From positions 1 through 13,000 of the forward strand of contig JAJRBK010000052.1 of assembly GCA_028679495.1 (NCBI GenBank): DNA of 13,000 nt, given 5' to 3'. This DNA comes from Methanobacteriota archaeon. Lineage in GTDB: Archaea; Halobacteriota; Bog-38; Methanoflorentales; Methanoflorentaceae. Shown here one piece after another: positions 6,301-12,983 of the stretch; the first letter of the stretch is position 1; each line of letters begins with the position of its first letter. A model generated the notes under the pieces. That model ran no database searches, was not told where the DNA came from, and saw only the letters and a program-made list of their open reading frames with translations. The translations under genes and the position numbers were made by a program.

Positions 6301-6891
6301 TTACGCTGTTGAACGACCATACGGGGGCAAGCGTTCCACAAAACGGGTTATCTGCACATCGTACCGCTGAGCAGCACGCGTAATGACGAGGCTCACAATG
6401 ATACCCACGGCCGCACCGCCGAGCAGGTCGGTGAAGTAGTGGAAGCCGAGGAAGGCCCTGCTAAAGGCGACGAGAAGCGCCCACGCAAATAGAAGAGGCG
6501 CGACTTTTCTGTGGTAATACGAGAGCGTGGTCGCGAACGAAAAGGCGTTTGATGTATGGCCGCTGGGAAACGCCGGTTGGTCCTCAGGCACGATGCCTAA
6601 GTCACTCGGTCGTGGACGCGCGATAAGGTACTTAAGCCCGAGTGTCACGCCGTTCGTGACGAGGAGGACAACTGCAACGACAAGCGCTTCCTTCCGGTAG
6701 CCGCCAAGGTAGAGCGCCGCAACCAAGAGCACCATAAAGAGCGTGTCAGCGGTGAACGAAACCCATGTAAAAAGGGCATTCCACACAGGATTGTCGTTGA
6801 GCCCTCGGATGAAGTGAGTGAGGGTGTAGTCGAACCCGCCGAGATACGCCGATGCCACGGGCTGATGCAGCAGTGGTGTGTAAAATAGCAT
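6301..6891 (-). CDS. PAP2-family membrane phosphatase
   Basis: This 196-residue membrane protein has the complete PAP2 (type 2 phosphatidic acid phosphatase) signature in order: KX6RP (K87 to R94-P95), PSGH (109-112) and SRX5HX3D (S144-R145, H151, D155). H151 should form the phospho-enzyme and H112 act as acid. Several membrane helices flank these motifs. Members remove phosphate from lipid phosphates or diphosphates at the outer membrane face; substrates include phosphatidate and polyprenyl diphosphates. With uppP next to it on the same strand (203 bp upstream), lipid-carrier recycling is a plausible role, but sequence alone does not settle the substrate. The start at 6891 has a TATA box about 28 bases upstream and no ribosome-binding site, so the message is probably leaderless. 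Confidence 0.93.
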   Translation of the reverse strand: MLFYTPLLHQPVASAYLGGFDYTLTHFIRGLNDNPVWNALFTWVSFTADTLFMVLLVAALYLGGYRKEALVVAVVLLVTNGVTLGLKYLIARPRPSDLGIVPEDQPAFPSGHTSNAFSFATTLSYYHRKVAPLLFAWALLVAFSRAFLGFHYFTDLLGGAAVGIIVSLVITRAAQRYDVQITRFVERLPPYGRSTA

Positions 6892-6914
6892 CAGCTCTAA
6901 GAGATAACATCCGC

Positions 6915-6924
6915 GTATATAGTT
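6915..6924 (-). promoter_or_regulatory. TATA box of the PAP2 phosphatase gene
   Basis: AACTATATAC on the minus strand has its centre about 28 bases before ATG 6891. Transcription should begin within a few bases of the start codon. An A-rich stretch upstream (AAAAAC) is compatible with a TFB-recognition element. Confidence 0.6.
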
Positions 6925-6980
6925 TTTGGCTAGTTTTTTCCTACTACTCCTCTTTTCGGGGCTTGATTTGGCGCATTAAT

Positions 6981-6994
6981 CCTCTTTTAAGAGG
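6981..6994. repeat. Small inverted repeat upstream of the PAP2 promoter
   Basis: CCTCT (6981-6985) and AGAGG (6990-6994) can pair over a TTTA loop; the same TCCTCTTTT string also occurs at 6949-6957. The remaining gap between PAP2 and uppP (6892-7094) holds no further gene that can be supported. The element could be an operator for the PAP2 gene or part of the 3' end of the uppP transcript. Confidence 0.3.
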
Positions 6995-7094
6995 GATAGA
7001 ACCGGGCGGTGAGTGTGTGCTGTGCACGCGGTTTGGTGGCGAAGCACATTGCAGCGTCTCTCAATATTACAACAATACGAGTTTAGCATGCAAG

Positions 7095-7907
7095 CTAGAG
7101 AAAGATTGCGAGCGTGCATAAAACGCCGAGAAAAATACAAAAATAGCTGAAGTCGATGCGCTCAGCAACCTTAAGCAGGATGTTAATCGTCAGCAGGCCG
7201 AAGAGAAACGCAATAACAATAGCAATGAGCGAATATGTATTGAAATAGACGCCTCCCTTGAGGATGGCCAACCCGATTTCTGCCCCAATGACTGAGGGGA
7301 TGTAAAGGAGGAAGCTGAGGTTGAGTGCATCCGTAGCGGCGTAGCGCCGCAGCAAAAGGGTGGAGGTTGTAAGCCCCGACCTGCTAAGTCCGGGGAGGGC
7401 GGCAAATCCCTGTATGATGCCAACGAGAAGAGCATCTCGTGCCGACATGCTCCTGTTAGCACTGACGCTTCTCCGGGCAAACTTCTGGAGTGCTCCAGTC
7501 ACAATGAGCAACAGGCCGATGAAGGCGATCGCGAGTCCCCCTGAGAACTGAATCTTGTCGAGGCCAAAAATGGCGAGAGGGGCTCCAACGAGTCCTGTGC
7601 AAAAGGTAGCGATAAGCAGAAACGTCGTCAATCTGTTATACCCGGTCGGCGCACGCACGTCGGACAGGTAACGGGGCAGGTTACCAATGATACGGATGAC
7701 CTGGACTCGATAAAAGAGGATCACGGCAAGGAGCGTTCCGATATGCAGCCAGATCGAATAATAGACGGCCTCTGAAAGGCTGATATCAGCGTTGAAGAAC
7801 TTGATCATAACAAGCGAGACCATCGCTTTGCTGCTGATGGGAAGCCACTCAGTGACTCCCTGTACCATTCCTAGGATCACTGACTGTACGAGTTGTACGA
7901 TGTCCAT
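7095..7907 (-). CDS. uppP: Polyprenyl-diphosphate phosphatase (UppP/BacA family)
   Basis: The product has 270 residues, the usual family length, with about eight hydrophobic segments. The two inverted catalytic regions are present: QGVTEWLPISSKA near residues 16-28, with Q16 and E20 of the (Q/E)XXXE motif, and PGLSRSGLT at 172-180, with the conserved Arg R176. In bacteria the enzyme converts undecaprenyl diphosphate to undecaprenyl phosphate so the carrier can be reused for wall synthesis. Archaea lack that wall but use polyprenyl or dolichyl carriers for N-glycosylation and surface glycans, so carrier recycling is the inferred role. It lies between ppa upstream and the PAP2 gene downstream. 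A TATA-like box about 58 bases before the ATG predicts a leader of about 30 bases without a good ribosome-binding site. Confidence 0.93.
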   Translation of the reverse strand: MDIVQLVQSVILGMVQGVTEWLPISSKAMVSLVMIKFFNADISLSEAVYYSIWLHIGTLLAVILFYRVQVIRIIGNLPRYLSDVRAPTGYNRLTTFLLIATFCTGLVGAPLAIFGLDKIQFSGGLAIAFIGLLLIVTGALQKFARRSVSANRSMSARDALLVGIIQGFAALPGLSRSGLTTSTLLLRRYAATDALNLSFLLYIPSVIGAEIGLAILKGGVYFNTYSLIAIVIAFLFGLLTINILLKVAERIDFSYFCIFLGVLCTLAIFL

Positions 7908-7959
7908 GTGTTCGTGTCTGATGCTGTGAAGGACGCTGAAGCAGGAGTACAGCGCATGG

Positions 7960-7970
7960 TCATAAATATC
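7960..7970 (-). promoter_or_regulatory. TATA box of uppP
   Basis: GATATTTATGA on the minus strand, preceded by an A-rich stretch (GGAAAA), fits an archaeal TFB-element plus TATA box. The predicted start is near 7940. The rest of the 264-bp gap up to the ppa stop (7908-8171) holds no gene I can support. Confidence 0.55.
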
Positions 7971-8171
7971 TTTTCCGCACGCCTGACTTCAAGGGTACCT
8001 ATGTATGCACGCCGACGGCGCGGACAAGCCTCGTTGGCTACGTGATATACCGGTGCCTCGTGAAAATAGGCGATGAAGGGGGGGATCTCTCCACTATCCT
8101 CCACCTAAACAATGCACTACCACAGTGCTTCGTGTGCTGCGACCGACCCAACGGTTGTTATGCGGGATGGG

Positions 8172-8702
8172 TTACCCAAATTTGGCCTTATAGAGCTCCA
8201 TTGCATGCGTGATGGCGTTTTTAGCACTTTCGGCGCCTTCCCATCCCGTGACCTCCGTCGTCTTCCCCTCAAGCTGTTTGTAGATCGCAAAGAAGTGCGC
8301 GATCGTTCGCAGCTTATGCGGCGGCAGATCAGCAATATCGGTTATTTTGGCGTACGTGGGGTCTTTATCTGGCACGGCGAGGATCTTATCGTCATTGTCC
8401 CCGCTATCGACCATTTTCATCATGCCGATCGGCCGCGCCGCGATAAGGCAGCCTGAAAAGGTGGGTTCATCTATAATGACCATTATGTCGAGGGGATCTC
8501 CGTCATCATAGTACGTTTGGGGGATAAGACCGTAGTCAGTCGGATAGTGCACGGGCGAATAAAGCACCCGGTCAACTGCAAAAATGCCCAGCTCCTTCTC
8601 GTACTCGTACTTGTTCTGGCATCCTTTTGGCACTTCGATTAGAGCATATACGATGTCGGGCGGATTCGGTCCCACTGGAAGCGATTTCCATAGGTTCATC
8701 AT
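8172..8702 (-). CDS. ppa: Soluble inorganic pyrophosphatase, family I
   Basis: This 176-residue cytoplasmic enzyme hydrolyses pyrophosphate to two phosphates with Mg2+. The family I signature DGDPLD spans 67-72, giving metal ligands D67, D69 and D72; further ligands D99 and D104 sit in DSGDNDDKILAVP. The conserved Y/K/R residues of the active site (E23 region, K31, Y53-P-D56-Y57) are also visible. Length is normal. Two adjacent ATGs (8702 and 8699) are possible; 8702 is used and the difference is one residue. A TATA-like box 36 bases upstream predicts a leader of about 10 bases. Pyrophosphate is made by Acs, encoded about 1.6 kb to the right, and by tRNA and nucleic acid synthesis, so removing it makes those reactions irreversible. 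Confidence 0.95.
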   Translation of the reverse strand: MMNLWKSLPVGPNPPDIVYALIEVPKGCQNKYEYEKELGIFAVDRVLYSPVHYPTDYGLIPQTYYDDGDPLDIMVIIDEPTFSGCLIAARPIGMMKMVDSGDNDDKILAVPDKDPTYAKITDIADLPPHKLRTIAHFFAIYKQLEGKTTEVTGWEGAESAKNAITHAMELYKAKFG

Positions 8703-8733
8703 GATAATACCTGCTGTCTTATAGCTCCCCCTC

Positions 8734-8743
8734 TATAAAAAAC
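8734..8743 (-). promoter_or_regulatory. TATA box of ppa, possibly shared with the rightward gene
   Basis: TTTTTTATAG on the minus strand lies about 36 bases before ATG 8702. Read on the plus strand (tataaaaaa) the same element lies about 58 bases before ATG 8797, so it could also serve the divergent small Cys/His gene. Confidence 0.45.
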
Positions 8744-8796
8744 GCTTCGGAGAAGCTTCGCGTAGCAACCCCACAACGCGATCAGACGGTGCACCA

Positions 8797-9099
8797 ATGA
8801 GCGAGAGGAAGACATGCTTAAACTGTTTAGCGGCACATGGCTTGCGTGAACGCTGTATGACCCTCTTAGCGACCCCTTTATGCGCGTTATGCAAGCATTT
8901 CCGTGCCACTTATTTTCCACAGGCGATATGTGATGCATACCCTAACGGCATATCGCCTGCCCCTCTCCCATGGGAGCACGATCATCGCGTTCCCTTTCTA
9001 GGCGACAACGGCGTTCTCTTTGAGCCGCGAGACGAAGAAGCGGCGCGGATCGTGAACCGGTATATAGGACATCTAGGAGGACATCTAGGCCCGCGATAG
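8797..9099 (+). CDS. Small Cys/His protein, possible zinc-binding domain
   Basis: The product has 100 residues from ATG 8797, or 80 from ATG 8857. The recognisable part is CALCKHF (C29, C32, H34), then CDAYPNGI (C45), then H61-D-H63 and GDNGVLFEP. This spacing recalls a family of small uncharacterised proteins with a CxxC-H ... CxAFPxGIP ... HxxPxxGDxGxxF pattern, recalled from memory. The cysteines and histidines suggest zinc or another metal. Residues 1-20 add a further CLNC and C20 that the pattern does not need, so the shorter start may be the true one, although it has no ribosome-binding site; ATG 8797 has only a weak GGTG. The last codons contain a perfect 12-bp duplication encoding GHLG twice. 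The function is unknown. Confidence 0.6.
   Translation: MSERKTCLNCLAAHGLRERCMTLLATPLCALCKHFRATYFPQAICDAYPNGISPAPLPWEHDHRVPFLGDNGVLFEPRDEEAARIVNRYIGHLGGHLGPR
9066..9089 (+). repeat. 12-bp tandem duplication inside the C-terminus of the Cys/His gene
   Basis: aggacatctagg occurs twice without interruption (9066-9077, 9078-9089). It is in frame and encodes GHLGGHLG near the protein end. Twelve bases later a weak hairpin (GCCAC 9099-9103, GTGGC 9112-9116) spans the end of the gene and may assist termination. Confidence 0.8.
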
Positions 9100-9214
9100 C
9101 CACATAAAAACGTGGCGTTACCGCTCCAGCTGTAGTCAATTTAAGTGTTCTCTACTTTACTTTCACTCCGCTTTTGCCAAATCGTTATTTTGAAAGGTAA
9201 AGCACCAGTAAATA

Positions 9215-9478
9215 ATGCTTCAGGATTTGGTCGAGGTGGACGAGCTCATCGGCGAGCTCAGCGAACACGCTCACAACGACGCAGAAAAGGCAGCCGAAAA
9301 GCTCATGAAGAAGTGCTCAAGTAGTCAGGAGGCATTTCAATACCTGCAGCACCGGACAGATGACGCGATGCTGTCTGAGCGCACCCGCACGCATATGCAT
9401 CTGATTACCGCAAAGGTGCGATCGTGGATCTCGCTGCATCAACACTACGGGTGGAAGGAGCCTGCATACAACGCTTGA
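9215..9478 (+). CDS. Small helical protein of unknown function
   Basis: The product has 87 residues and no hydrophobic segment, so it is probably cytoplasmic. The sequence alternates acidic and basic residues with Leu/Ala and predicts three to four helices; there is one Cys (C34). No family is recognised. The upstream region has two promoter options: TTTAAGTG at 9140-9147, which would give a leader of roughly 45 bases, or TTATTTTG about 27 bases before the ATG, which would be leaderless. AAAGGT at 9194-9199 is a weak ribosome site set rather far from the ATG. It is convergent with the lipoprotein gene to its right, 59 bases between stops. Open frame length and composition suggest a real gene, but this is the least certain of the larger ones. 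Confidence 0.55.
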   Translation: MLQDLVEVDELIGELSEHAHNDAEKAAEKLMKKCSSSQEAFQYLQHRTDDAMLSERTRTHMHLITAKVRSWISLHQHYGWKEPAYNA

Positions 9479-9537
9479 AAAGCCTACGCGAGCGTGAGTG
9501 GGCACATCTCGGAGTGAGCTTAAGGCATTTCACGTGA

Positions 9538-10077
9538 TTACGGTGCACGCTGGCTGAGATGCGTTGTGCTTTGCTCCTCACTCTGTGCCGTCACAACCAC
9601 CCATGCGCCGTTGCTCTCGTCGTAGCTGAGAAACAGAACGCAGAGCTGCGTATTTGTCGTACCGGTCGTTTTATAGCCATACCACACCTCGTCAACCGTA
9701 CCGAAAACGGTGCTCCCTGTTCCGAGGTTGACCTTAGAGCTATTCGCCTTGACGAATCCGTTATCGCTATGTTCTTTCATCACTTGGAAGTAGCGTCCGA
9801 ACGAGTCGTTCTCAGACGATGAAAGCTCAACCGAAAAATTCCACGTTTGCCCTCGTGCATCTGCATACTCGCCTGAATACACGTTCGGCTTCGTTTGTAC
9901 AAACGGGCTGAGAGCCTTCCAGTTATTTTCAATAAAGGCGGCGTCATAGGAGCCGTTCAAATCTCGTGATTTAGATGTAGGGGCGGAGGCAAACGGCAGT
10001 GAAGTAGTACAGCCGCTTACCACGACTACAGCGACAAGGACTGCAACAAGTGCGCCCCACGCGGCATATGAGGTCAT
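9538..10077 (-). CDS. Lipoprotein of unknown function, distantly like the Met-ladder lipoprotein
   Basis: The product has 179 residues with a hydrophobic N-terminus and lipobox VVSGC, lipidated Cys at C23, so it should sit on the outer face of the membrane. The mature domain has several N-glycosylation sequons (NGS, NFS, NDS, NSS). The stretch from about residue 58 (PF then VYSG, D, G, SVEL, F, NGF) matches in order and spacing the domain of the lipoprotein at 4421-5095 (PF, VYNG, D, G, SLQ, F, QGF), suggesting a shared fold, but this copy lacks the methionine-rich tail and any metal-like cluster. The start has a TATA-like TTTATTGA about 45 bases upstream and only a weak ribosome-binding site. 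It is divergent from acs across a 225-bp gap. No specific role can be assigned. Confidence 0.8.
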   Translation of the reverse strand: MTSYAAWGALVAVLVAVVVVSGCTTSLPFASAPTSKSRDLNGSYDAAFIENNWKALSPFVQTKPNVYSGEYADARGQTWNFSVELSSSENDSFGRYFQVMKEHSDNGFVKANSSKVNLGTGSTVFGTVDEVWYGYKTTGTTNTQLCVLFLSYDESNGAWVVVTAQSEEQSTTHLSQRAP

Positions 10078-10157
10078 GATCGTTCCATCGCTTCAGACGG
10101 GTACCGCTCGCCAATCAATAAACGTTGCGTTTTGGTTACATGCAGGGTACAACGCCC

Positions 10158-10197
10158 GCATGTCGCACGGGTGTGCGTGTCCTGCACATGTCACGGG
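10158..10197 (+). promoter_or_regulatory. Repeat and dyad upstream of the acs promoter, candidate regulator site
   Basis: CATGTCGCACGGG (10159-10171) recurs 28 bases on as CATGTCACGGG (10187-10197). The first copy overlaps a dyad, CGCAC (10164-10168) and GTGCG (10173-10177), around GGGT. The cluster lies about 25-65 bases upstream of the acs TATA, where archaeal activators often bind, and between the divergent lipoprotein and acs genes. Confidence 0.35.
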
Positions 10198-10210
10198 AAA
10201 GCGATTTAGC

Positions 10211-10228
10211 GAAAAAAAGCATATAGAG
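10211..10228 (+). promoter_or_regulatory. acs promoter (TFB element plus TATA box)
   Basis: GCGAAAAAAAG followed by CATATAGAG has the order of an archaeal BRE and TATA box. With the TATA centre near 10224, the start should be near 10250, giving a leader of about 50 bases before ATG 10303. Confidence 0.6.
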
Positions 10229-10246
10229 TTGGTACACTGATCGGGT

Positions 10247-10283
10247 GCCCTCGTGCGTTACTACGCTGGTAGCACGTGAGGGC
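10247..10283 (+). promoter_or_regulatory. Inverted repeat/hairpin in the acs leader
   Basis: GCCCTC (10247-10252) pairs with GAGGGC (10278-10283). Inside this, GTGC (10253-10256) pairs with GCAC (10272-10275), or alternatively CTAC (10261-10264) with GTAG around GCTG. The structure ends a few bases before the AAGGAAGG ribosome-binding site. It also spans the predicted transcription start, so it may act as an RNA hairpin or as an operator. Confidence 0.45.
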
Positions 10284-10302
10284 GTAAGGAAGGCTATAAA
10301 CC

Positions 10303-12219
10303 ATGAGCAAAAACCCTGACGAAGACACTACTGCCGTTCTCCTCCACGAAAGACGCATCTTCCCTCCGGATCCGACTATTCGCGCCACCACTCGGATCAA
10401 GGACTGGGACGCTGAGCTTCGAGCCGGGGATGATATCGAGACGTACTGGGCAGAGAAGGCCCGTGCCTTCACTTGGTTCCATCGCTGGACCACAGTCCTC
10501 GACACGAGCGACGCCCCTTTCTACCGCTGGTTTGTTGACGGTACCACTAACCTTACGTACAACGCCGTCGATCGCCACCTCACGACCCGTCCTGATCACG
10601 TCGCCCTCCGCTATACCAATGAACAGGGCGCCGAGCGCGCCGTCACCTACGCCGAACTCGCCCATGAGGTCAACCGCACGGCTAACGCGCTCATCGCCCT
10701 TGGAATACGTAAGGGCGACCGCGTCGCCATGTATCTCCCTCCCTGCATTGAGGCTGTCGCATGCATGCTCGCCTGTGCCAAGATCGGCGCTGTTCACGGT
10801 CTCGTCTACGCCGGCTTCAGCACCCGCGCCCTAGCAGAGCGCATCCGCGACGCCGACGCTAAGCTCCTCATCACCGCCGACGGTACCTTTCGTCGTGGCA
10901 AGACTATTGACCTTCTCGGCGTTGCCACTGAGGCAGTGCGTGAATGTCCGAGCGTAGAGACAACCGTGGTCATAGCACACGTGCAAGATCCGGAAGAGGG
11001 GCACACCAATCAAAACGTGGTATCCTATCACGACCTGATTGCTCAGGCAGACGCGCGGTGTGAACCAGAGATGATGGACGCAGAAGATGTGCTCTTCATC
11101 CTCTACACCTCTGGGAGCACGGGAAAGCCCAAAGGCGTTGTGCATACAACAGGGGGCTACATGGTCGCAACAGCGACTACCTTGCAGGACGTGTTTGATA
11201 TCAACGATCACGACGTGTGGTGGTGCACGGCAGACCTTGGCTGGATCACCGGTCATAGCTATTCGGTGTATGCACCCCTGCTCCTTGGAACGACGAGCAT
11301 CATCTATGAAGGCGCGCCTGATTATCCGCAACCCGACGCGCTATGGCGCGTAGTAGAACGTGACAAGGTCACGAAGTTTTACACCGCACCGACGACGATC
11401 CGCCACCTTATGCGGTTTGGCGAAACGTGGCCACAGCGCTGTGACCTGAGTTCGCTGAAGATTCTCGGAACCGTTGGGGAACCCATCAACCCTGAGGCGT
11501 GGATATGGTATTACGAGCATATCGGACGGTTGCACTGTCCCATTATGGACACGTGGTGGCAGACGGAGACCGGATGCTTTATGATCTCACCGCTTCCAAT
11601 TTCACCACTTAAGCCTGGATCCGCGACGAAGCCACTACCTGGCATTGTCGCAGAGGTGATGGACGTCGAAGGACGCCACGTTCCGCCCGGGCGAGGCGGA
11701 CTCCTCGTCATAAAACGCCCGTGGCCTTCTATGCTTCGCACGTTATATAATAACCCCGAGCGCTACAAGAAGACCTACTGGGAGCAGATTCCTGGAGGGG
11801 TCTACGTATCGGGCGATATTGCACGCATGGATGAAGACGGGTACTTCTGGATACAAGGCCGCGCTGATGACGTGCTGAAAATTGCAGGGCACCGTATCGG
11901 CACAAGTGAGATCGAATCAGCGTTCGTCAGCCATCACGCCGTATCGGAAGCAGCCGTTATTGGGAAGCCGGATCCCATTAAGGGAGAGATCGTAAAAGCG
12001 TTTGTTATCCTGCGCGGGGGGTATGAGGGAACACCTGAGCTAACCGAGGCGCTTAAAAAGCACGTGCGCCACGAGCTTGGACCCATCGCCGTAATCGGCG
12101 ACATTGTCTACACAGCGACCCTACCAAAAACGCGCAGCGGCAAGATCATGCGTCGTGTGCTCAAGGCGCGCGAGTTAGGCATCGACGTTGGGGACGTGTC
12201 GACACTCATAGAGACGTGA
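10303..12219 (+). CDS. acs: Acetyl-CoA synthetase (AMP-forming)
   Basis: This 638-residue cytoplasmic enzyme, of normal family length, converts acetate, ATP and CoA to acetyl-CoA, AMP and pyrophosphate. Visible motifs: the N-terminal acetyl-CoA synthetase cap (ETYWAEKAR...FTWFHRWTTVLD, 46-67); the phosphate-binding loop YTSGSTGKPKG (268-278); GEP (392-394); DTWWQTETG (416-424), whose Trp limits the pocket to acetate; the adenylate-binding YVSGD (501-505); the hinge GRADDVLKIAGHRIG (519-533); and RSGKIMRR with the catalytic, acetylatable Lys K614. AAGGAAGG about nine bases before ATG 10303 supports the start. It has its own promoter, leader hairpin and upstream repeats. Ppa nearby would remove its pyrophosphate. 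Ala codons switch from mostly GCC (20 of 29) before about base 10920 to mostly GCA/GCG (23 of 29) after it, hinting at a mosaic gene. In methanogens it may feed aceticlastic growth or only carbon assimilation. Confidence 0.96.
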   Translation: MSKNPDEDTTAVLLHERRIFPPDPTIRATTRIKDWDAELRAGDDIETYWAEKARAFTWFHRWTTVLDTSDAPFYRWFVDGTTNLTYNAVDRHLTTRPDHVALRYTNEQGAERAVTYAELAHEVNRTANALIALGIRKGDRVAMYLPPCIEAVACMLACAKIGAVHGLVYAGFSTRALAERIRDADAKLLITADGTFRRGKTIDLLGVATEAVRECPSVETTVVIAHVQDPEEGHTNQNVVSYHDLIAQADARCEPEMMDAEDVLFILYTSGSTGKPKGVVHTTGGYMVATATTLQDVFDINDHDVWWCTADLGWITGHSYSVYAPLLLGTTSIIYEGAPDYPQPDALWRVVERDKVTKFYTAPTTIRHLMRFGETWPQRCDLSSLKILGTVGEPINPEAWIWYYEHIGRLHCPIMDTWWQTETGCFMISPLPISPLKPGSATKPLPGIVAEVMDVEGRHVPPGRGGLLVIKRPWPSMLRTLYNNPERYKKTYWEQIPGGVYVSGDIARMDEDGYFWIQGRADDVLKIAGHRIGTSEIESAFVSHHAVSEAAVIGKPDPIKGEIVKAFVILRGGYEGTPELTEALKKHVRHELGPIAVIGDIVYTATLPKTRSGKIMRRVLKARELGIDVGDVSTLIET

Positions 12220-12554
12220 AGCTATGCTTGGTAGCTCGTTACTTTCTTGGTCGCTCAATACGAGCGCAAGTCCACAAGGATACGTAGGGATGATGGCGGC
12301 AGGCTTATCAAAGAAAAGGGAGAGCCGCTGAACAATTTAAGTGAACTTTGACGAGCCTACGACCATCGAGATGCTCCCACACCAGGCCCCTCCCGGTGAC
12401 GCACAGGGGTGGACGAGCAACCTACTGCTACTAAGAACGCCCTCACCGCGTTCCGGTAAATAACCTTGTTGCGGATTTCTTAAACGTTTGGCACAAAATA
12501 AAAACGTATCACCTTAAGGGTATCTCAATTGCCACGTATTTGGTTGCTGAATCG
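12220..12554. other. Intergenic region with two potential hairpins, no supported gene
   Basis: This 335-bp stretch separates acs from the convergent SnoaL-like gene. It contains a GC-rich core: GCTC (12373-12376), CCA (12377-12379) and CCCCT (12387-12391) can pair with GAGC (12415-12418), TGG (12410-12412) and AGGGG (12405-12409). A second perfect stem is GAACGC (12435-12440) with GCGTTC (12448-12453). TATA-like strings lie on both sides: TTTAAGTG at 12336-12343 for the plus strand and TTTTTATTTT at about 12496-12505 for the minus strand. A short 35-codon frame begins at 12224. It may hold a small RNA or only 3' ends of the two genes; no known RNA family is recognised. Confidence 0.35.
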
Positions 12555-12983
12555 CTACTTCCACGATCGGCCTGCTGCCTGATCTCCAGCGGGCAACGAG
12601 AGATGTAACTGAACGATACGCCAGACACCGTCTTGCCTTTCGTAAACGTTCGTCTGACGTGCAGGAAGCACGATCTCTTTTCCGTTTACGGTCGTCGTTA
12701 ACGTGATGGTGCCCGCAGACCAGGCAACATCCCTAGTAGAGGAGATGCGCAGCCATTCTATCGATTGCTTGATGCTGCCTGCTTGTTCAAAATCACGTTT
12801 GATAGCACGCCTCAGCTCTTCTTGTCCTACGCGTATTTCGTCGATCCCTGTGCCTATCGCGACAACATCAGGATCACCAGTCCAGAGCTCCAAACATCCT
12901 TCAAGGTCTTTTTGTGCGTAGCGCGTCCACATCTCTTCGAGGAGGGCTTTAATTTCAGCTTCCGTCTGTGTATCAGCCTTCAT
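12555..12983 (-). CDS. SnoaL-like / NTF2-fold protein (DUF4440 type)
   Basis: The product has 142 residues, typical for small NTF2-fold proteins. The order of elements fits: an N-terminal helix pair (EAEIKALLEEMWTRYAQKDL), a W-containing DPDVVAIGTG strand, a helix with GQEELRRAIKRDF, then strands IEWLRI, VAWSAGTITLTT, ARQTNVYERQDGVWRIVQLHLSLP. This is the SnoaL_3/DUF4440 pattern, a fold used for both enzymes and ligand-binding proteins, so no reaction is assigned. There is no signal peptide or membrane segment, so it is probably cytoplasmic. ATG 12983 follows GTGAAGTG, a weak ribosome-binding site; its promoter lies outside or at the window edge. It is convergent with acs across 335 bp. Confidence 0.88.
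   Translation of the reverse strand: MKADTQTEAEIKALLEEMWTRYAQKDLEGCLELWTGDPDVVAIGTGIDEIRVGQEELRRAIKRDFEQAGSIKQSIEWLRISSTRDVAWSAGTITLTTTVNGKEIVLPARQTNVYERQDGVWRIVQLHLSLPAGDQAAGRSWK

Noticed and set aside
6892..7094. tRNA or other stable RNA gene
   Set aside because: I looked for clover-leaf arms and GTTCNANNC loops here and in the other gaps and found none that pair properly.
7877..8104. Minus-strand frame of 75 codons overlapping the uppP start
   Set aside because: It runs through the uppP TATA box and into uppP in another frame and shows no recognisable domain, although a GGTGGAGGAT stretch precedes it.
10294..10797. Minus-strand frame of 167 codons inside the start of acs
   Set aside because: It is a shadow produced by the C-ending codon preference of the first third of acs; it has no promoter or ribosome-binding site.
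12224..12331. 35-codon plus-strand frame just after acs
   Set aside because: It has only a weak GTGA before the ATG and no recognisable character; kept only as a remark on the intergenic region.
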